Below, piece by piece: positions 36,590 to 44,887 of a stretch of DNA of 64,000 nucleotides. Source of the DNA: Algorimicrobium sediminis (GTDB taxonomy: Bacteria > Bacteroidota > Bacteroidia > Flavobacteriales > Flavobacteriaceae); assembly GCF_042684585.1 (NCBI RefSeq), contig NZ_JBHULS010000007.1, forward strand, positions 1 to 64,000, read 5' to 3'. The notes below the pieces were generated by a model. It was given only the letters and a program-made list of their open reading frames with translations. It was not told the DNA's origin and searched no databases. The position numbers and the translations under genes are program-made. Position 1 is the stretch's first letter. The number at the start of each line of letters is the position of its first letter.

Positions 36590-36739
36590 TTATTTTTTTT
36601 TGTTAAAACCATAAGGGCAATGTCTGCAACCACTTTCGCAACAGTAGCCGCGCTTTAAATGGTATTGCTCTGTAAAACAGCGATATCCTTCCGGAGTTAG
36701 GTAGAAATCGCCCTCTTCTAACGGTATTATCTTTTTCAT
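36590..36739 (-). CDS. Small Cys-rich DUF5522-type protein
   Basis: A 49-residue protein read directly from the gap upstream of hutU, with start ATG at 36739 and stop TAA at 36590-36592. It begins MKKIIPLEEGDFYLTPEGYR and holds the Cys cluster YCCESGCRHCPYGF near the C terminus, typical of the DUF5522 family of short Bacteroidota proteins. The Cys/His arrangement suggests metal binding, probably zinc or Fe-S; no function is known. It lies 10 bases upstream of the urocanase ATG, so the two are probably one transcript. It is below common length cut-offs and easily missed. Confidence 0.85.
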   Translation of the reverse strand: MKKIIPLEEGDFYLTPEGYRCFTEQYHLKRGYCCESGCRHCPYGFNKKK

Positions 36740-36743
36740 ATTA

Positions 36744-36751
36744 CAAATATA
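36744..36751 (-). promoter_or_regulatory. Putative -7 box for the DUF5522-hutU unit
   Basis: TATATTTG on the - strand, ending only four bases before the DUF5522 ATG. This would give a nearly leaderless mRNA. No -33 TTG at normal spacing. Confidence 0.35.
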
Positions 36752-37011
36752 GGGCAAATTGGACGGTTTTTAAGAACAGCTAGCAACATTTTTGGCGGGA
36801 TATAGTTTCAAATCTGGTAACGTATTTTACAATTTTTTGGTCAACAATATTAGGGTGACTTTAGGCTTGCAATTTGTTAGAAACCGTAGCTAAAAAGCTG
36901 CCTGATTAAGTGTTAAAAATAGCCAATTGAACGGGTTTTCTAAAAATTGCGGTTATTTTTGAATTTACAACCAAATAGCCAACTCCAAAACGAGTGCTAA
37001 ACAATTAAAAA

Positions 37012-37902
37012 ATGTTCAAAATTCCTGATATTTCTAACATTCAGCTGCAAAACCAATTGTATTTAAAACCCGAATACTTAATAGATCCGTTTGTTTCTGG
37101 TAACAAATACAGAAAGCTGAAATACAATATTTTGGAGGCTAAAGCGCAAAATTTTTCGCAATTAGTAACCTTTGGAGGTGCTTATTCCAACCACATTGCA
37201 GCAGTGGCAGCAGCAGGGAAGCGTTTCGGTTTCGGTACAATTGGTGTTATACGCGGCGAGGAATTACAGTATAAAAAACAACCTAATAGTACATTAACCT
37301 TTGCCGAAAGTCAGGGGATGCAATTATATTATGTTTCGCGTGAGGCCTACAGGCAAAAGGCTACCCCCGCATTTTTACAACTGTTACAAAACAAGTTTGG
37401 TAGTTTTTACATCGTACCAGAGGGCGGGACAAATGAATTGGCTGTTTTAGGCTGCGAAGAAATTTTAACACAAGCCGATGCGCAATTCGATTATATTACT
37501 TGTGCTGTGGGTACAGGCGGAACCATTTCTGGTTTAATTAATTCGGCAAACGTGCATCAAAAAATTCTGGGGTTTCCGGCGTTAAAAGGTGATTTTTTAA
37601 CAAAAGATATTAGTAAATTTGCACAACAAAAAAATTGGGAACTAATAACGGCATATCATTTTGGTGGGTATGCTAAAATAAATTCGGAATTAATTAGTTT
37701 TATTAACAACTTTAAAGAACAATTTAACATACCGTTAGATCCCATTTACACGGGTAAAATGGTTTATGGGGTGTTTCATATGTTACAAAAAGGCTATTTT
37801 CCGGAAGGTTCCAAGATATTAATGATTCATACAGGAGGTTTACAAGGTATTGTAGGAATGAATCGTGTTTTAGAAAATAAAAACATGACAAAAATAAAAT
37901 AA
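37012..37902 (+). CDS. PLP-dependent ACC deaminase / D-cysteine desulfhydrase family protein
   Basis: A 296-residue tryptophan-synthase-beta-fold PLP enzyme. The probable Schiff-base Lys is in SGNKYRKLKYNI (about residue 34), with the substrate loop TFGGAYSNHIAA and the phosphate-binding loop CAVGTGGTISGL. Sequence alone does not separate ACC deaminase from D-cysteine desulfhydrase; outside plant-associated bacteria the latter is more usual. Slightly shorter than typical members (about 325). It ends two bases before the glucosaminidase gene, so both share a transcript. Confidence 0.85.
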   Translation: MFKIPDISNIQLQNQLYLKPEYLIDPFVSGNKYRKLKYNILEAKAQNFSQLVTFGGAYSNHIAAVAAAGKRFGFGTIGVIRGEELQYKKQPNSTLTFAESQGMQLYYVSREAYRQKATPAFLQLLQNKFGSFYIVPEGGTNELAVLGCEEILTQADAQFDYITCAVGTGGTISGLINSANVHQKILGFPALKGDFLTKDISKFAQQKNWELITAYHFGGYAKINSELISFINNFKEQFNIPLDPIYTGKMVYGVFHMLQKGYFPEGSKILMIHTGGLQGIVGMNRVLENKNMTKIK

Positions 37903-37904
37903 GA

Positions 37905-38720
37905 ATGAGGCGTATTGTTATCTTGCTTATAATGGGGCTATTGCTTTTTGGTTGTGGTTCGAAAAAGAATATTCGTTCAAAATCTAAAAAACAACAGCAT
38001 AAAAAGGAGCGTGTTGTTTCAAAAAAACCAGTAATAACACCCAAGGTAATTGCAGAAACGCCTGCTTCCAAACCAGAACAACCTGTGGCAAATTTAAGTC
38101 CTGTGGAAGCTTATATTGCTACCTACAGCGCCATCGCGCAAGATGAAATGCGTTTATATAAAATCCCAGCCAGTATTAAATTGGCACAGGGCATTTTAGA
38201 GTCGAGTTCCGGGCGTGGGCGGCTAGCTGTTCAAGCTAAAAACCATTTTGGTATTAAATGTCATGAATGGACTGGTGCTCGAATTTATCATGATGATGAC
38301 GAAGCCCAGGAATGTTTCCGAAAATACACAGATGCCAAATATTCCTACCGCGATCATTCCTTGTTTTTAACCGAGCGCCGCCGTTATTACAAGCTTTTTG
38401 ATTTAGATATTACAGATTATAAAGGCTGGGCACGCGAATTAAAGGCGGCTGGTTACGCCACCGATAGAAAATATCCGGATAAATTAATTAGCTTAATTGA
38501 GCGCTACAACTTGTACGAATATGACGAGGTGGTGGTAGGAAAAAGAACCACAGTATCCGCAGTATCTGAACCAATTAACGGTCATCGGGTGGTAAAAGGC
38601 GATACGTTATACTCACTTTCACGCCGCTATAATACATCGGTTGAAACCTTAAAAAAACTAAACAACTTAACTTCAAATAATTTACAAATTGGCGACATAC
38701 TTATTGTTAAAGCCAACTAA
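37905..38720 (+). CDS. Glucosaminidase-LysM lipoprotein
   Basis: A 271-residue cell-wall enzyme. The signal peptide ends with lipobox LFGC (Cys near 17). A basic linker (about 20-45) leads to a glucosaminidase (GH73-like) domain at about 65-205 (YKIPASIKLAQGILESSSGR, with its probable catalytic Glu; HFGIKCHEW; RDHSLFLTERRRY). A single LysM repeat lies at about 224-270 (HRVVKGDTLYSLSRRYNTSV). It would cut N-acetylglucosaminyl bonds in peptidoglycan while bound to the wall. It follows the PLP enzyme by two bases and is followed by hemL after 16. Confidence 0.93.
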   Translation: MRRIVILLIMGLLLFGCGSKKNIRSKSKKQQHKKERVVSKKPVITPKVIAETPASKPEQPVANLSPVEAYIATYSAIAQDEMRLYKIPASIKLAQGILESSSGRGRLAVQAKNHFGIKCHEWTGARIYHDDDEAQECFRKYTDAKYSYRDHSLFLTERRRYYKLFDLDITDYKGWARELKAAGYATDRKYPDKLISLIERYNLYEYDEVVVGKRTTVSAVSEPINGHRVVKGDTLYSLSRRYNTSVETLKKLNNLTSNNLQIGDILIVKAN

Positions 38721-38736
38721 ATTTTAAGCAAATTAT

Positions 38737-40023
38737 ATGCAATATAAAAGAAGTAGTGCACTATTTGCACAAGCAGAAAAGGTAATTCCAGGTGGTGTCA
38801 ATTCGCCAGTAAGAGCGTTTGGAGCCGTTGGAGGTTCACCAATTTTTATTAAAAAAGCGCATGGACCGTATTTAATTGATGCCGATGATAACACTTATAT
38901 AGATTATATTAACTCATGGGGCCCCATGATTTTGGGTCATGCTTATCCGCCTGTTGTGGACGCGGTTATTGAAAAAACAAAACTAGGAACCTCCTTTGGG
39001 ACGCCTACCGAAATAGAAACAAAAATTGCAGAATTGGCTGTTTCTATGGTTCCAAACATCGATAAAATACGGTTTGTTAATTCGGGTACCGAGGCTTGCA
39101 TGAGTGCGGTAAGATTAGCACGAGGGTTTACTGGTAAGGATAAAATAATAAAGTTTGCTGGTTGTTATCATGGACACAGCGATAGCTTTTTAATTCAAGC
39201 AGGTAGTGGCGCCGTTACATTTGGTGCGCCTAACAGTCCGGGTGTTACGCAAGGTACGGCCAAGGATACCTTACTGGCTACCTATAACGATTTGGAGAGT
39301 GTTCGCACACTACTTAATGCCAATAAAGATGAAATAGCTTGCATTATTGTTGAACCTGTAGCCGGTAACATGGGGTGTATTCCTCCAAAAGGTAATTTCT
39401 TGGAAGGTCTAAGAGCCCTGTGTACCGAACATAATATTTTACTTATTTTTGATGAGGTAATGACCGGTTTTCGTTTAACCAAAGGCGGCGTACAACAGCT
39501 ATTAGGTGTTGCAGCCGATATTGTGTGCTTTGGCAAAGTTATTGGAGGTGGATTGCCTGTGGGAGCCTTTGCTGCACGCGAGGAAATTATGAATTATCTG
39601 GCACCTATTGGGCCTGTTTACCAAGCGGGTACTTTAAGTGGAAATCCATTGGCTATGGCGGCCGGACTAGCCATGTTAGAAGCTTTAAATGCAGATAATG
39701 CTGTTTATAACAGGTTAGAAGAAAAAACAGCTTATTTACATAAAGGTATGGCTATGGCCCTAGAAAAACATCGGGTGGTGCATACTATTAATAGAATTGG
39801 TTCCATGATCTCTGTGCACTTTAGCAAAACACCGGTGGTAGATTTTAAATCGGCAGCAGAAGGTAATAACGATACTTTTAAAGCCTTTTTCCATGGCATG
39901 CTAAAAGAAGGGATTTATATTGCCCCAAGTGCCTTTGAAACTTGGTTCATAACTGATGCTTTGAGCTATGAAGATTTAGACAAAACTATTGAAGCCGTGA
40001 ATGTAGTAGCTGCGAGCCTATAA
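38737..40023 (+). CDS. hemL: Glutamate-1-semialdehyde 2,1-aminomutase
   Basis: A 428-residue PLP enzyme making 5-aminolevulinate for haem by the C5 pathway. Motifs: GGVNSPVRAFGAVGG at the N terminus, YHGHSDSF, FDEVMTGFR, and the PLP Lys in CFGKVIGGGLPVGA (about residue 267). Length and start match the family. A terminator overlaps the region just past its stop, ending the transcript that began with the PLP enzyme gene. Confidence 0.96.
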   Translation: MQYKRSSALFAQAEKVIPGGVNSPVRAFGAVGGSPIFIKKAHGPYLIDADDNTYIDYINSWGPMILGHAYPPVVDAVIEKTKLGTSFGTPTEIETKIAELAVSMVPNIDKIRFVNSGTEACMSAVRLARGFTGKDKIIKFAGCYHGHSDSFLIQAGSGAVTFGAPNSPGVTQGTAKDTLLATYNDLESVRTLLNANKDEIACIIVEPVAGNMGCIPPKGNFLEGLRALCTEHNILLIFDEVMTGFRLTKGGVQQLLGVAADIVCFGKVIGGGLPVGAFAAREEIMNYLAPIGPVYQAGTLSGNPLAMAAGLAMLEALNADNAVYNRLEEKTAYLHKGMAMALEKHRVVHTINRIGSMISVHFSKTPVVDFKSAAEGNNDTFKAFFHGMLKEGIYIAPSAFETWFITDALSYEDLDKTIEAVNVVAASL

Positions 40024-40026
40024 TTA

Positions 40027-40057
40027 AAAAAGCGATCTGAAAATCAGATCGCTTTTT
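40027..40057. terminator. Terminator between hemL and the small secreted-protein gene
   Basis: Stem AAAAAGCGATCTGA (40027-40040), loop AAA, TCAGATCGCTTTTT (40044-40057). It has A and T runs on both sides and lies between convergent genes. Confidence 0.9.
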
Positions 40058-40077
40058 AGTTTTTCAACAGGTGTAAA

Positions 40078-40455
40078 TTATTCTCTTGGAATTAATTTAT
40101 TAATTTTTTGTTCCTGACTCTCATTTAATATACTTGTTAGTTCCCTTTGAAACTGTGGTATATCTAAAAGTGCTCTATTAATTTGCTTAACCTGCTGTTC
40201 TTTATTTTGATTGGGCTGAAATTTGTCTGGTTTATTGGTAATAAGGTTTTTAAATTTTTCTGTTTTTAAATAGTTCAAAATAATGTTTTGAGCTTGTTCT
40301 TGTTGTTTGTCGTTAAGCTGCAATGCTTGGGCGAAATGGAGCACTTGCAGCTCTGCTGATTTAGCAATCAGCGCATCGCTATCGGCCATATTCTGTGCAT
40401 AAAATGGCACGCTGCATATAAAAAGCACAAGTGTAAAAATGCGTTTTAAGTTCAT
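40078..40455 (-). CDS. Small secreted helical protein, unknown function
   Basis: A 125-residue protein with a signal peptide (about 1-20, FYAQ end). A mature helical region rich in Gln, Lys and Leu follows (LQLNDKQQEQAQNIILNYL, then LTSILNESQEQKINKL). The repeated L-x-x-x-Q pattern is like Spy/LTxxQ periplasmic proteins and like the protein at 33612-33959. No catalytic motif. It stands alone between a terminator and the di-haem lipoprotein gene. Confidence 0.75.
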   Translation of the reverse strand: MNLKRIFTLVLFICSVPFYAQNMADSDALIAKSAELQVLHFAQALQLNDKQQEQAQNIILNYLKTEKFKNLITNKPDKFQPNQNKEQQVKQINRALLDIPQFQRELTSILNESQEQKINKLIPRE

Positions 40456-40545
40456 GTTTTTTGGGGTTTTGGTTAGTAGCTTTTATAACAACAACGCACG
40501 CCTTTTTTTTGAAATACGTTGTATGTTTTTATGTTTTTTGTTATG

Positions 40546-41790
40546 TTATTCTAAAGAGCTTAAATACTGTCTAATTAGGCCATATCCTTCGTTGTGTACC
40601 ATGCTAGTACCCGTTAAAGGCATACTAAACCCTTCGTTGTAATTGCGCATCCTATTATTAATACTACCGCTTCGCTCTAATATCATAGATTCGGCAAATG
40701 GGGTTTCGTAGGTTAAACGTAAATCCGATTGAATTTCGCATAAACCGCCATCGGAATGGCAATGGGCACAGTTTACATCAAAATAAGCTCTTGCTCGTTG
40801 CTCTAATGTGTAACTAGTATCCTCCCAATTAGGTAGGGTGGTTACATTATCTGGGTTTGTTAAGTTGGTTAAATAGCCAGCGTTAATAAAATCTTGTAGC
40901 TGGTTATTAAAATTCATGGTTCTTAATTTAGGACCAATAGGTGTAATTATGTTGTTATTGTTGTGGCACTCGATACATTGAGACATAGATGGGATACCGT
41001 AATTTACTGAAAGCGTTGCGCCTGCTGTGTTCGTGAATGAAACCGGAACCGTATGCGAATTACCATCTAAAACAGCATCTGTTTGCGCTGCGTTCCACTT
41101 GTAGTTACCCAGTTCCCATTCACCATTAATTTTAATTAGGATACGCGTTTCTATTATTTTCTTTCCTAACGCTTCATTACGCTCATCGTTGAAGTAAAAG
41201 AAGGTTTTAGAAATTAAGGTGTTATCTGGGAAGTCAGGAAAATCGTTATCCACATAATCTAAACTCGTGCCAGGAGGCAAGGCAATTAGGCGTTGCTTGT
41301 GCGCGTAGTCTGTAAATAATGGTGTGTTTAGGTTATATTCAAAAGCGCGCGAGCTCGGTGTTAAATCGGCTAAATTTCCAACAAATAAATTTAAGTCAGA
41401 TAAGTTTGGTAATAGTTGTGGTATTACCATTGGTGCCGCGGTGGTAAAGTTTATAACCTCGGAATACATACTTACGTTATCTACCGTGCAGGTTGTTTTA
41501 AGGTATACATCGTAGGTTGTATTAGCTGCTAGGTTATTTAAAGTGGCTAACGGGTTGGTGCTATTTACAATGGTTCCCGAACCCAAACTAAACCCTGTAG
41601 GACCATATTCCAATGTAAAATTACTAACACCGTTACTATCGTTCCAAGTAATTTGCGCACTAGTATCGCTTATATTAATGGCCGTACCGTTGGTTGGTTT
41701 TGAACACTGTTGTACGGTAACTGTTTCGTCATCTTTGGAGCATGCCATAAGCACCAAACACATAAGTAAGAATAAACTAGTAGATTTCAT
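40546..41790 (-). CDS. Di-haem c-type lipoprotein with an N-terminal fibronectin type III domain
   Basis: A 414-residue lipoprotein. The lipobox MAC places the lipidated Cys at residue 17. A fibronectin type III domain lies at about 31-118 (AQITWNDSNGVSNFTLEYG, TTYDVYLKT). A conserved domain resembling SO2930-family di-haem proteins follows (LFTDYAHKQRLIALPPG). Two haem motifs are present: CIECH at 272-276 and CAHCH at 341-345. It is probably periplasm-facing or on the cell surface, attached by lipid, and redox-active. No partner oxidase or peroxidase gene is adjacent. The FN3 addition is the odd part. Confidence 0.85.
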   Translation of the reverse strand: MKSTSLFLLMCLVLMACSKDDETVTVQQCSKPTNGTAINISDTSAQITWNDSNGVSNFTLEYGPTGFSLGSGTIVNSTNPLATLNNLAANTTYDVYLKTTCTVDNVSMYSEVINFTTAAPMVIPQLLPNLSDLNLFVGNLADLTPSSRAFEYNLNTPLFTDYAHKQRLIALPPGTSLDYVDNDFPDFPDNTLISKTFFYFNDERNEALGKKIIETRILIKINGEWELGNYKWNAAQTDAVLDGNSHTVPVSFTNTAGATLSVNYGIPSMSQCIECHNNNNIITPIGPKLRTMNFNNQLQDFINAGYLTNLTNPDNVTTLPNWEDTSYTLEQRARAYFDVNCAHCHSDGGLCEIQSDLRLTYETPFAESMILERSGSINNRMRNYNEGFSMPLTGTSMVHNEGYGLIRQYLSSLE

Positions 41791-42052
41791 TTTTATTTTT
41801 TTGGGTGTTAAAATACTATTTTTAAGACTTAAAAACCTAAATAAATGTAAAAATTTATCTAAAATATTAATTTTTTAGTATGAATTCTGCCTTTTTTTAA
41901 TTGAATTTATTTTTATCAACCACAGGTGGATCAGAAAAATAGGGATGTTTTTAGGAGTAACAAACTATTGAAGTCATTTAAAAACAAGACGAAAATAGTT
42001 TTTTAACCTCATTAATTTTTGGTAACTTAAGGTCAATAAAAAAACAGATAAA

Positions 42053-42184
42053 ATGGGAAAAGGCGATAAAAAAACAAAGCGAGGAAAAATTAACAGAGGG
42101 TCTTATGGCGTAAGGCGTCCTAAAATTAAAAAACGTGTTAGGCCGGAGGACAAAATTAGTGTAGACAAAAAAGCAAAGGCCTGA
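42053..42184 (+). CDS. 30S ribosomal protein THX
   Basis: A 43-residue very basic protein read directly from the gap: ATG 42053, TGA 42182-42184. It begins MGKGDKKTKRGKINRGSYGV, very close to the start of Thermus THX (MGKGDRRTRRGKIW...). THX sits in a pocket at the head of the 30S subunit. The C-terminal tail is longer than in Thermus (about 27). The stop codon is inside the left arm of its terminator. Too short for common gene-length cut-offs. Confidence 0.9.
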   Translation: MGKGDKKTKRGKINRGSYGVRRPKIKKRVRPEDKISVDKKAKA

Positions 42185-42200
42185 AATAAATCAGGCCTTT
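42175..42200 (+). terminator. Terminator overlapping the THX stop codon
   Basis: Perfect 10-base stem AAAGGCCTGA (42175-42184), loop AATAAA, TCAGGCCTTT (42191-42200), followed by a T-rich stretch. The left arm includes the last codons and the stop of THX. Confidence 0.85.
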
Positions 42201-42207
42201 GTGTTTT

Positions 42208-42966
42208 TTAGCGGGTAAATACCAGTTTGTTTTTGGATGATAAGGCATCACTTAATCCGTAACCATCTAAATTAAACGCTTTTATATCGTCCAAGTTTTT
42301 AGCTTGGGTATCTATCACAAAACGTGCCATTAAGCCGCGGGCTGCTTTGGCATATACGGCAATTGTTTTGTAGGTCTCGTTTTTATATTCTTTAAAATCT
42401 ATTTGTACCACAGGCACCTTTAATTCCTTCGTGTTTACCGCTTTAAAGTATTCATTACTAGCTAAATTTAACAAAATATCATCATCTTCCAGTTCGGCGT
42501 TTAAAGCGTCTGTTATTTTAGTTTTCCAAAATTCATACAGGTTTTTGTTTTCATCTACGCCAAGTTTGGTGCCCATTTCTAAGCGATATGGCAAAATTAA
42601 GTCTAGCGGTTTTAATACACCGTAAAGGCCAGACAAAATGCGTACCGTTTGTTGCATGGTTTCAATTTTATCTGCGGGAATGGTATAAGCGTCTAAACCG
42701 CGGTAAACATCGCCATTAAAGGCATAAATAGCTTGCCGAGCTGTTTTGGTGTTAAAGGGTAAAGCCCATTCTTGGTTGCGCTCATAGTTAAGCTGTCCTA
42801 AATTGGCTGAAATTGCCATAAGTTCGGACAAGTCTTTAGCCGATTTCGTTTTTAAAACACTGTTTAAGCGTTCGGCTTCGTTTAAAAAAACAGCCTCGGT
42901 ATGTTTGGTGGTTGGTACTTTAGTTTCGTAATCCAACGATTTGGCTGGCGATATAAGAAGTTTCAT
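42208..42966 (-). CDS. yaaA: Peroxide stress protein YaaA
   Basis: A 252-residue YaaA/DUF328 protein; E. coli YaaA is 258. Family motifs: KLLISPAKSLDYE at the start, YAFNGDVYRGLDA, ILSGLYGVLKPLDLILPYRLEMG and LASNEYFKAV. In E. coli YaaA lowers free iron during hydrogen-peroxide stress and binds DNA. It is transcribed alone on the - strand, convergent with THX, whose terminator lies between. Confidence 0.94.
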   Translation of the reverse strand: MKLLISPAKSLDYETKVPTTKHTEAVFLNEAERLNSVLKTKSAKDLSELMAISANLGQLNYERNQEWALPFNTKTARQAIYAFNGDVYRGLDAYTIPADKIETMQQTVRILSGLYGVLKPLDLILPYRLEMGTKLGVDENKNLYEFWKTKITDALNAELEDDDILLNLASNEYFKAVNTKELKVPVVQIDFKEYKNETYKTIAVYAKAARGLMARFVIDTQAKNLDDIKAFNLDGYGLSDALSSKNKLVFTR

Positions 42967-43091
42967 GAATATAAAGCTTAAAATTTCAAATTAGTTCACT
43001 ATCGAATTCCTGATATCTGTAAAGTTACAATTACAAACCGAATTAAAACCATGACGTTGGCTATTCTTTTTTATATTACTATAAATGAAAC

Positions 43092-44132
43092 CTATTCGGA
43101 TTCTTGATGTTTGGAGTAGTTACGCCATTTTTCTATACAAACCTGCATATCTTCCGGAATTTCAGAATCAAAACGCATGGTTTCTCCTGTTTTAGGATGT
43201 TTAAAACCCAGTGTTTTTGCGTGTAAAGCTTGTCTGGGTAAAGCTTTAAAACAGTTATCAACAAATTGGCGGTATTTTGTAAAAGTGGTACCTTTTAAAA
43301 TACGTTCGCCGCCATAGCGTGCGTCATTAAATAGGGTATGGCCAATATGCTTCATATGGACACGAATTTGGTGTGTGCGTCCAGTTTCTAGTTTACAGGA
43401 AACAAGGGTAACATAGCCTAATCGTTCTAAAACGTGATAGTGCGTAACGGCGGGTTTGCCTTTATGGCTTTCATCGCCCAAATATACGGTGTTTTGAAGT
43501 CTGTTTTTGGGATGTCGTCCTATATGCCCAGTAATGGTGCCGGCGTCTTCTGCTACATTTCCCCAAACCAAGGCTATGTATTCGCGTTCGCTTGTTTTAT
43601 CGAAAAACTGTTTGGATAAATGAGCCATAGACGCTTCATTTTTAGCAATAACCAACAAGCCGCTAGTATCTTTGTCTATCCGGTGCACCAATCCTGGTCT
43701 ATTACTAGAATTGTTTGGTAAATTTTCGAAATGATAAATTAGAGCGTTAATTAAGGTCCCAGAATAATTGCCATGCCCGGGGTGCACAACCATACCAGCT
43801 TCTTTATTAATAACCAATAAATCTGCATCTTCATACACAATATTTAGTGGTATATTTTCTGGGGTTAGTAAATATTCGTAAGGTGGATGCTCAAAAAGAA
43901 CCCGTATACTGTCGTGTGGTTTTACTTTATAATTGGATTTTACCGGTTGGTCGTTTACATAAATATTACCGTTTTTTGCTGCTGCCTGAATTTTATTGCG
44001 CGTGGCGTTTTCAATAAAATTCATGAGGTATTTATCTATTCGTAGTGGTGTTTGCCCTTTTTCGGCAGTAAATGCGTAATGTTCAAATAAATCGTCCGAT
44101 TCGTTTGTGTCCTCTGGGGTGTAATTTGCCAT
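43092..44132 (-). CDS. rluD: RluD-type 23S rRNA pseudouridine synthase
   Basis: A 346-residue enzyme. An N-terminal S4 RNA-binding domain lies at about 30-90 (RIDKYLMNFIENATRNKIQ). The RsuA/RluA catalytic core follows, with the Asp in PGLVHRIDKDTSGLLVIAK. RTHQIRVHMKHIGH is also clear. It modifies U residues in the helix-69 region in E. coli; the exact target here is inferred. It sits two bases downstream of the PASTA gene on the same strand, a pairing I associate with flavobacteria. Confidence 0.94.
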   Translation of the reverse strand: MANYTPEDTNESDDLFEHYAFTAEKGQTPLRIDKYLMNFIENATRNKIQAAAKNGNIYVNDQPVKSNYKVKPHDSIRVLFEHPPYEYLLTPENIPLNIVYEDADLLVINKEAGMVVHPGHGNYSGTLINALIYHFENLPNNSSNRPGLVHRIDKDTSGLLVIAKNEASMAHLSKQFFDKTSEREYIALVWGNVAEDAGTITGHIGRHPKNRLQNTVYLGDESHKGKPAVTHYHVLERLGYVTLVSCKLETGRTHQIRVHMKHIGHTLFNDARYGGERILKGTTFTKYRQFVDNCFKALPRQALHAKTLGFKHPKTGETMRFDSEIPEDMQVCIEKWRNYSKHQESE

Positions 44133-44134
44133 AA

Positions 44135-44698
44135 TTATTCGGAACTTGGTCTGTTGCCATTACCCAATACCAAATCTATTTTTGATGTTTTTGGTAATTC
44201 GTCGCCGGCCTTTAGTTCAATGCCGTTGTGTTTTAAAGTAACTACTTCATTTTCACCTAAAAAATCGGTGTAGGTAATGTTTCCTATTGAAAAGCCAAGC
44301 GCCTCTAGAGTTGGTTTTGCTTGCCTGAAAGTTTTTTCTTTAAGGTCCGGCACTTTTACTTTTCGAAAGCCAGACGGATTTAAAGTAACGTATATTTTGC
44401 GATTATCCTTTACTTTTTTTCCGGCAATAGGGTCTTGCTCGATAACTGAAAATTTAGGATAATCGGGGTTAAAATTTGAAGAGTCGAGAACTTCCAAACG
44501 TAAATTGTTGTCCTCAAGGTGCATTTTAGCCACGTCTATAGAAGCTCCTTTTAAATCTGGAACGGTTTTAAATTCGCCATGATTGGTAGAAATTTTTAGC
44601 CATTTTAGTAAAATGAAACATATAACAACTACCCCAACAATAGCCAGAATAATCTGCTTAAGAAAAACTTTACTCATTAAAAATTTTAAAAGGCTCAT
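44135..44698 (-). CDS. PASTA-domain membrane protein
   Basis: A 187-residue protein with one membrane helix at about 15-35 and an extracytoplasmic region with two clear PASTA-type repeats and a probable third. The repeats start FKTVPDLKGASIDVAKMHLE, then VKVPDLKEKTFRQAKPTLEA. PASTA repeats bind beta-lactams or unlinked muropeptides in other proteins, but there is no kinase or transpeptidase domain here. ATG 44698 (MSLLKF) is preferred; the frame continues to 44719. It is divergent from ddl, so the locus joins peptidoglycan precursor synthesis to a wall-sensing domain. Confidence 0.88.
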   Translation of the reverse strand: MSLLKFLMSKVFLKQIILAIVGVVVICFILLKWLKISTNHGEFKTVPDLKGASIDVAKMHLEDNNLRLEVLDSSNFNPDYPKFSVIEQDPIAGKKVKDNRKIYVTLNPSGFRKVKVPDLKEKTFRQAKPTLEALGFSIGNITYTDFLGENEVVTLKHNGIELKAGDELPKTSKIDLVLGNGNRPSSE

Positions 44699-44887
44699 GC
44701 ATTTGGTTTTATTGGACAAAGATATAAAAACAGAACTGTTTTTAGTTTTGATTTATATGTGATATTTTCGCTGCCATAATACTGCCTGTTGGTAGCTAGT
44801 AAATTTGGTTCAACTTTAATAAGGTTTGTACTTATTTTAATTCGTTTACGATGCAAAAAAAGGTTCCTGTTAGTAGTTTTTAAAAAT

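Noticed and set aside
36580..36633. N-terminal extension of urocanase
   Set aside because: It overlaps the DUF5522 gene and lacks urocanase similarity; the ATG at 36579 fits better.
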